From Desulfobacterales bacterium (GTDB lineage: Bacteria; Desulfobacterota; DSM-4660; Desulfatiglandales; Desulfatiglandaceae): 7,578 nucleotides of DNA. The position numbers were made by a program, and so were the translations under genes. The stretch is from the NCBI GenBank assembly GCA_027061865.1, contig JAMOVZ010000342.1, positions 1-7,578 on the forward strand. The letters run 5' to 3'. Positions 1 through 4,857 of the stretch are shown here, in pieces; positions within the stretch are counted from its first letter, which is position 1; every line of letters starts with the position of its first letter. Under the pieces are notes generated by a model. It was not told the origin of the DNA, did not search any database, and saw only the letters and a program-made list of their open reading frames with translations.

Positions 1-1
1 G

Positions 2-553
2 GTACAAAGGCACAAAGGAAATGGAAAAAGGCTGTATGTGGTCACCCATTTCAGCCATCCAAAGGAACTGACCGAAGTGGCATGCCGCGCAGTTGACATG
101 CTCCAAGAGGCCGGCGCCGTTCTTGTCAACCAAACACCGCTAATCAGGGGAGTAAATGATAACCCCTATGTGCTGGCCGACCTTTTCAGGAGATTGTCGT
201 TTTTGGGTGTTCCTCCCTATTACGTGTTCCAATGCAGGCCTGCTTTGGGCAACATGGCCTATGCAGTGCCCATTGAGGAGGCCTATGATATATTCGAGAT
301 GGCAAAGACCATGATCTCAGGCCTTGCAAAGAGGGCCAAATATGTGATGTCACATGCCTCTGGCAAGCTGGAAATGGTGGGCAAAGGAGAGAAATACATG
401 TACTTCAAATACCACAGAGCAGCCAAGGATGAAGAGAGCGGAAAATTTGTGATCGCCAAGAGAAATCCTGAGGCCTATTGGTTTGATGATTATGAAACCA
501 TTGTGGATGAGTTTCCAATTGGCTGGGCAAGAACCCGGGCAGTGGCCGTATAA
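2..553 (+). CDS. KamA-family radical SAM protein, C-terminal part (5' end off the window)
   Basis: This frame is open to the left edge, so only about the last 183 residues are present; the GTG at 38 is internal and the radical SAM cysteine cluster lies upstream, outside the window. The visible part matches the second half of lysine 2,3-aminomutase-like proteins: THFSHPKELTE, then VNQTPLIRGVND, then PPYYVFQC, then a PIEEAYDIFEMAKTMISGLA helix. Known aminomutases use S-adenosylmethionine, a 4Fe-4S cluster and PLP. Here the usual PLP-lysine motif PGGGGK is replaced by SHASGK (350-367), which keeps the lysine, and the Asp after YQC is Arg (236-238). The last 60 or so residues form a charged tail ending in a WFDDYETIVDEFP region. 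The family is clear, but lysine 2,3-aminomutase activity is doubtful, so I give no gene symbol. Confidence 0.85.
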   Translation, partial: VQRHKGNGKRLYVVTHFSHPKELTEVACRAVDMLQEAGAVLVNQTPLIRGVNDNPYVLADLFRRLSFLGVPPYYVFQCRPALGNMAYAVPIEEAYDIFEMAKTMISGLAKRAKYVMSHASGKLEMVGKGEKYMYFKYHRAAKDEESGKFVIAKRNPEAYWFDDYETIVDEFPIGWARTRAVAV

Positions 554-603
554 GGGGAATCGGCCCCGCCGCTTCGGTCCAATTGGAGAAGGGGTAACGG
601 TCC

Positions 604-1296
604 ATGTATAACGTTGCAATAGAGGAGACCTATCAGGACGGCCAGATAGTCTTCAAGGAAGGCAGTTCTGGAGACTGGGTTTATATAATCCTCTCTGGCT
701 CCATTGAAATCTCCAAGATGGTGGGAGGGGAGAAGTATATTATCGAGATCCTGAAACCAGGGGATGTTTTCGGGGAACTGGGCTTCATCGGTGGGATCAA
801 GCGCACAGCCACTGCAAGGGCCATAGGGGAGACCACCCTGGGTATCATTGACCGCGAATTTCTGGACGAAGAATTTAACAAGCTCTCAGGACAGTTCAGG
901 GCAATTCTGGTAGCCATCACCCACAGGTTCAAGAAGATGCTGGAGCGGGCCTGCGAATACTCGCTTCGCTCAGAGTCCCGGATCCCGAAGGCCCTCTCGC
1001 TGGTCTTCAAGGACAGGGATTCCTTTGTAAAGGCATATACCGGAAACATCAGCGCCGGAGGGCTCTTCATAAAGACTGAAAACCCCTTGAGACCAGGACG
1101 GCAATTCCTCTTGAAACTTCAGTTGCCAGGTGTATCAACCCCTCTGCAAGTAAAGTGCGAGGTAGTCTGGTCGAGGAAACGGGAAGAGGGAAGCCCTGGG
1201 AAGCCACCGGGCATGGGTGTAAAGTTTATTGAGATAGCAGAAAGAGACTATAAACTCATAAAGAACTACATCGCTGGCCTGCCTGTAAACAAATAG
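604..1296 (+). CDS. Cyclic nucleotide-binding domain / PilZ domain fusion protein
   Basis: A 230-residue soluble protein with no signal peptide or membrane segment. Residues about 8-110 form a cNMP-binding domain of the CRP/PKA type. Its phosphate-binding cassette is recognisable: FGEL at 56-59, with Glu58 and Arg67 (KRTAT) where the family uses Glu and Arg to hold ribose and phosphate. Residues about 120-225 form a PilZ domain with both c-di-GMP motifs, RxxxR (R122-R126) and NxSxxG (N148-S150-G153), followed by GGLFIKT, CEVVWS and GMGVKFIE strands like those of Myxococcus-type PilZ proteins. There is no helix-turn-helix or output enzyme, so it probably acts by binding a partner protein. AGAAGGGG at 587-594 sits 9 bases before the ATG. 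The gap to the upstream radical SAM gene is 50 bases, so they may be co-transcribed. The ligands are inferred from motifs only. Confidence 0.88.
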   Translation: MYNVAIEETYQDGQIVFKEGSSGDWVYIILSGSIEISKMVGGEKYIIEILKPGDVFGELGFIGGIKRTATARAIGETTLGIIDREFLDEEFNKLSGQFRAILVAITHRFKKMLERACEYSLRSESRIPKALSLVFKDRDSFVKAYTGNISAGGLFIKTENPLRPGRQFLLKLQLPGVSTPLQVKCEVVWSRKREEGSPGKPPGMGVKFIEIAERDYKLIKNYIAGLPVNK

Positions 1297-2241
1297 CTAG
1301 CCTCTTTTCTGAGATTTTTGGGATGAAATGGCCTCAAAGACCAGATCAAGGGCCTTTTGCACGCCTAGCGTAGGCACAAGCGAGCATCCTTTGGCAGGCC
1401 CTATGAGCCAGTGATCCCCCCTTTTCACCACCTGCACCCAAAAGTCTTGCCTCAGGGCCCCTTCCACCACAAGCGCCCTAATCATGGCCTTTTGCCTATC
1501 CGGGTCATAGAGCGTCTCTTTAAATTCCACTACCGCCCCATCCTTGTGACCTTTCAAGGTCAACTTATCAGGACAAAACTCGGGCACCTTGTGTGTGTTC
1601 AATGAAATCTCCTCCCTTTGTGGAATATCAATGTGTTCTACTTTTTTGAAAACGAGCTGAAAAAATTCCCTTTGCCCCAGCTCAGTCCACTTCTTTTCAT
1701 ATTTGGTCTCAAAGATAGGTCCCGTCCTTTCGACCCTTGAAATAAATCCGGTTCGTTGGCTTTGCTCAAGTATCCATTGGAAATAGCCTTGGTGGTCCGT
1801 CACCACCATGAGTTCTCCGCCCACCTGGAGCCTGCTGTTGGCAAGCCTCAAGAAATCCCTGGAAAAAAGCCTGTGTTTATGATGCCTCTTTTTTGGCCAA
1901 GGGCAGGGAAATAGGCTGTAGATCATAGCCAGGCTTCGTTGGGGAAATAGCCACTCCAGTGCCACGCGCGCATCGGCTTGAATCACCCTTATGTTCTCTA
2001 TCCCCTGGCGGGCAATGGCCCTCAAGAGTTTTCTGATGGAAATCCAGCCTATTTCAATGCCCACAAAGTTATCAGAAGGACTCTCCAGGGCCTGTCTCAC
2101 AAGATACTCCCCCCTCCCAAAACCGATCTCTAAAATCAGCGGGCCTGAGCGCCCAAAGACCTGATCCCATGAAATAGGCTTTGGCAGCTGCAACCAAGGT
2201 ACAAAAGGGCCCAAGGATATGTATTTGGGTCTTGCATCCAC
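1297..2241 (-). CDS. trmB: tRNA (guanine-N7-)-methyltransferase with C-terminal extension
   Basis: Transfers a methyl group from S-adenosylmethionine to N7 of G46 in the tRNA variable loop; cytoplasmic. Seen here: the SAM-binding motif EIGFGRGEYL (38-47), the acidic strand end GIEIG (61-65), QADAR (88-92), the family signature FPCPWPKKRHHKHRL (111-125), VTD (147-149) and the closing TKYEKKW...G motif (179-189). The catalytic domain ends near residue 200. The rest, about 110 residues, is an extra region with strands such as GAVVEFKETLYDP and DFWVQVVKRGDHWLIGP. Typical TrmB proteins are about 210-240 residues; this one is 314. Position 113 is Cys where most TrmB proteins have Asp (FPDPWP). The start is GTG at 2239-2241, preceded by a GGGGG tract 6 bases away; an in-frame TGA a few codons upstream excludes a longer start. 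Its stop codon directly abuts the stop of the convergent gene. Confidence 0.9.
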   Translation of the reverse strand: MDARPKYISLGPFVPWLQLPKPISWDQVFGRSGPLILEIGFGRGEYLVRQALESPSDNFVGIEIGWISIRKLLRAIARQGIENIRVIQADARVALEWLFPQRSLAMIYSLFPCPWPKKRHHKHRLFSRDFLRLANSRLQVGGELMVVTDHQGYFQWILEQSQRTGFISRVERTGPIFETKYEKKWTELGQREFFQLVFKKVEHIDIPQREEISLNTHKVPEFCPDKLTLKGHKDGAVVEFKETLYDPDRQKAMIRALVVEGALRQDFWVQVVKRGDHWLIGPAKGCSLVPTLGVQKALDLVFEAISSQKSQKRG

Positions 2242-2325
2242 CTGAAACCCCCAAGCTGAAGCTTTCAGTTTAACTCACAGACTTTCCCCCTTCCACCTAA
2301 AAAACCGTATGCTCCCCTAAAGTAT

Positions 2326-2352
2326 TTGACCCTAACGGCCGTTTTCTATTAT
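2326..2352 (+). promoter_or_regulatory. Candidate sigma70-type promoter for the 2388-4442 gene run
   Basis: TTGACC at 2326-2331 (5 of 6 matches to the -35 consensus) and TATTAT at 2347-2352 (5 of 6 matches to the -10) are separated by 15 bases, slightly shorter than ideal. The palindrome AACGGCCGTT fills much of the spacer and could be an operator. The predicted start near 2359 would leave a leader of about 29 bases before the ATG at 2388. Confidence 0.35.
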
Positions 2353-2366
2353 GTTTCTCCAAAATA

Positions 2367-2375
2367 ATTATAGCA
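2367..2375 (-). promoter_or_regulatory. Candidate extended -10 promoter for trmB
   Basis: Read on the minus strand, this is TGCTATAAT, a perfect -10 hexamer (2367-2372) with the upstream TG of the extended -10 class. There is no convincing -35 at the right distance, which extended -10 promoters can tolerate. Transcription would begin near 2360, leaving a leader of about 120 bases before the trmB GTG. It overlaps the ribosome binding site of the divergent gene. Confidence 0.35.
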
Positions 2376-2380
2376 GGGGG
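2375..2380 (+). promoter_or_regulatory. Ribosome binding site that fixes the start of the 2388 gene
   Basis: AGGGGG lies 7 bases before the ATG at 2388, but only 1 base before the in-frame TTG at 2382. The spacing therefore supports the ATG as the true start. Confidence 0.6.
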
Positions 2381-2387
2381 CTTGACA

Positions 2388-2624
2388 ATGGAAGAGAGCT
2401 CAAAACCTTATAAGAGGGATTTGCGGCCCATTACCATCAAGACCATCGACGGCTCTACCATTCAAGGCAAGGTCAATCTAGGGGTAAAGGAGCGGGTCTC
2501 AGACCTGTTTACCAAGTCTGAACAGGGCTTCATCGTCTTGGTTGATGCCACCACCAAAGAAGGGGCAGGAAAGGTGCTCTTCGTGAATAAAAACCATATA
2601 GTGTGGGTGGAGCCAGAGGACTAG
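2388..2624 (+). CDS. Small conserved-looking protein of unknown function (78 aa)
   Basis: A 78-residue soluble protein that begins with a charged stretch (MEESSKPYKRD) and then alternates short strands and turns: PITIKTIDGSTIQGKVNL, RVSDLF, GFIVLVDA, KVLFVNKNHIVWVEPE. That pattern suggests a small beta-barrel, somewhat like Sm-type folds. It resembles small proteins in the DUF6812 group, which share a strand-turn pattern with RVSDLF-like and NKxHIVWV-like segments; I make that link from memory and hold it loosely. The ATG at 2388 is chosen over the TTG two codons earlier because of ribosome binding site spacing. It is first in a run of four + strand genes, 44 bases ahead of the next. I propose no function. 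Confidence 0.75.
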   Translation: MEESSKPYKRDLRPITIKTIDGSTIQGKVNLGVKERVSDLFTKSEQGFIVLVDATTKEGAGKVLFVNKNHIVWVEPED

Positions 2625-2650
2625 CCCTCTGCTGACAGAATACAATATAG

Positions 2651-2657
2651 AAAGGAG
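2651..2657 (+). promoter_or_regulatory. Ribosome binding site of the lysine-rich gene
   Basis: AAAGGAG is the strongest Shine-Dalgarno match in the window, 11 bases before the ATG at 2669. It is good evidence that this low-complexity reading frame is really translated. Confidence 0.7.
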
Positions 2658-2668
2658 TATCTTCACCT

Positions 2669-3016
2669 ATGGGTTCCAAGAGTAAAGAGGCAAGGCTTGC
2701 ACAAAAGGCCTATTGGGAAAGCAAGCTGGAGCAACGCTTGCAAGACTTGGCACAAAAGGGGGTGGATGCACAAAAGGCTGCCAAAGATCCTAAAGTGCGC
2801 CATTTAAGGGCCAAGTTGAGAGAAACAATGGCAAGGATTGAGGCCATTGAGGCCATGGAGCGCAAAAACCAAGAGATGGCCAAGAAAAAGGCCGAAAAAG
2901 CCAAACAGCCTAAAGGCACTAAGGCCAAGAAAAAGAAGGCAGAGGAAGAAAAGCAGCAGTTGAGCAAGAGGCAACAAAAGAAACAAAAGAAAAAGCAGCA
3001 AAAGGCCAAGGGTTGA
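2669..3016 (+). CDS. Lysine-rich, coiled-coil-like basic protein of unknown function (115 aa)
   Basis: A 115-residue protein in two parts. Residues about 5-65 are charged and helical with regular hydrophobic positions (LAQKAYWESKLEQRL, then RHLRAKLRETMARIEAIEA), like a short coiled-coil hairpin. Residues 66-115 are low complexity: 21 of 50 are Lys and 9 are Gln, with only five Glu, arranged in KKK and QQK clusters. There is no signal peptide, membrane segment or cysteine. The tail could bind nucleic acid or ribosomes, as lysine-rich tails of histone H1-like bacterial proteins do, but that is inference from composition. The coding strand is purine-rich, so long open frames on the opposite strand are by-products. 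Ten bases separate it from the next gene. I do not recognise a named family. Confidence 0.72.
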   Translation: MGSKSKEARLAQKAYWESKLEQRLQDLAQKGVDAQKAAKDPKVRHLRAKLRETMARIEAIEAMERKNQEMAKKKAEKAKQPKGTKAKKKKAEEEKQQLSKRQQKKQKKKQQKAKG

Positions 3017-3026
3017 TGCCGCAGTG

Positions 3027-3455
3027 ATGGATAAGGAGCGCCTGATTTCAATCATCAAGAAGCGTCTCGGGCTGACTGATCAGGAATTTAGCCTAATAGA
3101 ACAGCAGCCGAGGTTCCAGAGGCTCTTTGACAATGCCCTTGAAGCCAGCAAATACCGCCTTGTTGCAGAGGTAGTGGAGTCAAAGGGTTGTCACTCTGGC
3201 CACACTGTTGGCCAAAAGCTGATGTTCGATTCCACTGGGAATCTCCTTACAAGGCTGTCGCCCGACAGGGTTTGTGCCTTTCTCATGCCGAATCTTACGG
3301 TTCTCATCAATGCATTTTTTGAAAACCTGATGAACGGCCGCAACCCCAATGAAGTAATATTCAACAGGACCGGCTGTTTTGACGTGGGTGTGGCTTGCGG
3401 GGGCTGGGGTCATGTGGTGGTTGAGATGAAGGCGGTGAGGATCAAGAAGGATTGA
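3027..3455 (+). CDS. Small Cys/His-containing protein, possibly TIGR04076-like
   Basis: A 142-residue soluble protein. Residues 1-42 are helical (ERLISIIKKRLGL, FQRLFDNALEASK). The rest has a strand leading to GCHSGHTVGQ (54-63), then VCAFLMPNLTVLINAF (82-97), then RTGCFDVGVACGGWGHVVVEM (start about 114). C55, H56, H59, C83, C117 and C124 could bind a metal or cluster. The order of parts (V-x-G-C-x-x-GH-x-VG, a central C-x-x-L-x-P segment, a late Cys then a closing strand) resembles the poorly characterised TIGR04076 family, with an added N-terminal helical region; this is a tentative match. Both GTG at 3024 and ATG at 3027 are in frame; I chose the ATG. The upstream AAGGG (3008-3012) is rather distant. 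It probably belongs to the same transcript as its upstream neighbours. Confidence 0.68.
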   Translation: MDKERLISIIKKRLGLTDQEFSLIEQQPRFQRLFDNALEASKYRLVAEVVESKGCHSGHTVGQKLMFDSTGNLLTRLSPDRVCAFLMPNLTVLINAFFENLMNGRNPNEVIFNRTGCFDVGVACGGWGHVVVEMKAVRIKKD

Positions 3456-3545
3456 CCCCTGCTCATTCAATGACTATCTTTTGTCTTAGGCAGTGATCAG
3501 AAATATCCTGCAGGACGATAAAGCACGGGAAATAAAGGTAGGGCC

Positions 3546-4442
3546 ATGGATTGTGCAGTAGAGACAGAAGGCATGCATTACGAGGGCACTTGCATCAGGC
3601 CCCCAAGCGAGGCCTACAGCATCTTGCTTCAGGTGACCCTGGGGTGCTCACATAACAAGTGCACCTTTTGCGGAACATACAAGGACAAAAGGTTCCAGAT
3701 TAAGGACGATCGCATCATACTGAGCGACATCCTCTTTGCCTCCAAGTACATGAGGGCGCAGGACAGGGTTTTCCTCATGGACGGCGACGCCTTGATAATC
3801 CCACAAAAGCGCCTCATGTGGATCTTGGAGAGGATCGAGGAGCACCTCCCTTGGGTGAAGCGCGTGGGGGCATACGCCAATGCCAAGAGCATCAAAATGA
3901 AAACGCTCGAGGAGTTAAAAGAGCTAAAGGCCCATGGTCTCGGCATTCTCTACTTGGGGGTTGAGACCGGACACGATGAGATTTTAAAAAAGATAAGAAA
4001 AGGAACCACTGCCCAAAACCTGATCCAGATGGGAAGGAAGGTCAGGGAGGCGGGCATAAAGCTCTCGGTCACCGTGCTTCTTGGAATCGGGGGCCGGGAA
4101 CTCTCTCTTGAGCATGCAAGGGCCACAGGTGAGCTGCTAAGCCAGATGGACCCTAACTATGTGGGGGCATTAACACTCATGCTGATCCCTGGCACCCCCC
4201 TTCACAAAGACTATGTGGAGGGCAAATTCGAACTGCCTTCTGAGAGAGAACTGCTCTTGGAACTAAGGGAAATGCTTGCCCATACCAATTTGACTCAGGG
4301 GCTTTTCATGTCCAACCACGCATCCAACTACCTCCCCATAAAGGCCAGACTGCCCAGGGGAAAACAAGAGGCGCTGGATCTCATCGACCGGGCCCTGAGG
4401 GGCCAGATAGGCTTGAGGCCCGAGTGGATGAGGGCCCTTTAG
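3546..4442 (+). CDS. Radical SAM protein with CX4CX2C motif, function unknown
   Basis: A 298-residue enzyme of the radical SAM superfamily, expected to bind a 4Fe-4S cluster and cleave S-adenosylmethionine reductively. The cluster motif is GCSHNKCTFC (C34, C39, C42), with four residues between the first two cysteines rather than the usual three. Other barrel features follow: LMDGDALI (78-84), an AYANAKSI strand (109-116), GILYLGVETG (133-142), VTVLLGIGG (175-183) and IPGTPL (214-219). The C-terminal block MSNHASNYLPIKARLP (255-270) and LRPEWMR (290-296) look family-specific. I recognise the family, which has many uncharacterised members in anaerobes, but not its substrate. AAAGG (3534-3538) precedes the ATG by 7 bases. 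A second in-frame ATG at 3573 (MHYEG) is where some relatives seem to start, but its purine tract is too close. The gene ends inside the convergent thioesterase gene. Confidence 0.88.
   Translation: MDCAVETEGMHYEGTCIRPPSEAYSILLQVTLGCSHNKCTFCGTYKDKRFQIKDDRIILSDILFASKYMRAQDRVFLMDGDALIIPQKRLMWILERIEEHLPWVKRVGAYANAKSIKMKTLEELKELKAHGLGILYLGVETGHDEILKKIRKGTTAQNLIQMGRKVREAGIKLSVTVLLGIGGRELSLEHARATGELLSQMDPNYVGALTLMLIPGTPLHKDYVEGKFELPSERELLLELREMLAHTNLTQGLFMSNHASNYLPIKARLPRGKQEALDLIDRALRGQIGLRPEWMRAL
4381..4442. other. Convergent 3' overlap of radical SAM and thioesterase genes
   Basis: The + strand radical SAM gene stops (TAG) at 4440-4442, while the - strand thioesterase frame reads on to a TGA at 4381-4383. 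The 62 shared bases encode the conserved-looking end of the radical SAM protein and a low-complexity tail of the thioesterase. There is no hairpin with a T-run here, so no intrinsic terminator separates the two transcripts. Confidence 0.85.
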
Positions 4443-4854
4443 CCGCGCCGCCCTCAAGTATGGCTTGTATCTCTCTGGGAATCTTAATGGCCTTGAACTC
4501 CATGGGGTCGCAAACATCCAGACATACGCGCCTTTCAAACCCTTCCACCATTAATTCCTTCCCCGGCATCCGGTAGATCGTATGATTTAGTGTGAGAGTT
4601 TTGGCCTCAAGTTTGTCAAGCCTGGTTTCGAGGTGTATCATATCCCCGTAGCGGCCAGGGGATAGGTATTTACACCCTGTCTCTATCAAGCCAAATATCA
4701 GCCCTTTTTCTTTCCACAACTTAACCAGGTTTAATCCCATGGAGTCGAAAAAATGGTGGGAAGCTTCATCCATCCACTCATAATAGCGGGGGTAGAAGAC
4801 TATGCCAAGGGAATCCAGATCCCCCCACACAATTTTGCGCTCTATTATGGTCAT
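4381..4854 (-). CDS. Hotdog-fold acyl-CoA thioesterase (4HBT/YbgC-like)
   Basis: A 157-residue protein of the 4-hydroxybenzoyl-CoA thioesterase/YbgC type, which hydrolyses acyl-CoA thioesters. The N-terminal signature VWGDLDSLGIVFYPRYYEWM (9-28) is characteristic, with D14 in the position of the catalytic Asp. The central strands ETGCKYLSPGRYGDMIHLETRL and LTLNHTIYR fit the hotdog sheet. The normal fold ends near EIQAILEG (128-135). The remaining residues, rich in Ser, Gly and Pro, are encoded almost entirely by sequence antisense to the last 62 bases of the radical SAM gene. The start is ATG at 4852-4854, three bases after the ftsY stop, with no strong ribosome binding site; coupling to ftsY translation is likely. 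The natural substrate cannot be told from sequence. Confidence 0.88.
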   Translation of the reverse strand: MTIIERKIVWGDLDSLGIVFYPRYYEWMDEASHHFFDSMGLNLVKLWKEKGLIFGLIETGCKYLSPGRYGDMIHLETRLDKLEAKTLTLNHTIYRMPGKELMVEGFERRVCLDVCDPMEFKAIKIPREIQAILEGGAAKGPSSTRASSLSGPSGPGR

Positions 4855-4857
4855 TGA

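Larger units (their letters stand above)
2242..2387. promoter_or_regulatory. Divergent intergenic control region between trmB and the 2388 gene
   Basis: This is the only gap here from which two gene sets diverge. It contains an AT-rich core (about 2342-2372), a perfect 10-base palindrome AACGGCCGTT (2334-2343) and a short inverted repeat CTGAA-GCT-TTCAG (2256-2268) just ahead of trmB. No RNA gene or riboswitch fold is recognisable. The two promoter proposals listed separately both fall inside it. That promoters lie here follows from gene orientation; their exact positions are inference. Confidence 0.6.

Noticed and set aside
554..567. GGGG-AATCGG-CCCC hairpin directly after the KamA-like gene as a terminator
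   Set aside because: The stem is only four base pairs and no T-run follows; the next gene begins 36 bases later on the same strand.
575..603. Direct repeat CGGTCC at 575 and 598
   Set aside because: A six-base repeat is expected by chance in a GC-rich gap of this size, and no third copy was found.
1411..1605. A 64-residue + strand frame inside trmB
   Set aside because: It lies wholly antisense to the TrmB C-terminal extension and shows no recognisable domain.
2382..2387. TTG start two codons upstream for the 78-residue protein
   Set aside because: The AGGGGG would be only one base away from the TTG, whereas the ATG at 2388 has a normal 7-base spacing.
2710..3058. Two - strand frames rich in Leu, Phe and Cys, looking like membrane proteins
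   Set aside because: They mirror the lysine codons of the + strand gene at 2669-3016, which has a good ribosome binding site and operon context. The hydrophobic runs are complementary-strand artefacts.
3506..3515. Palindrome TCCTGCAGGA in the gap before the radical SAM gene
   Set aside because: A single ten-base palindrome with no loop, T-run, second copy or nearby strong promoter is not enough to call an operator or terminator.
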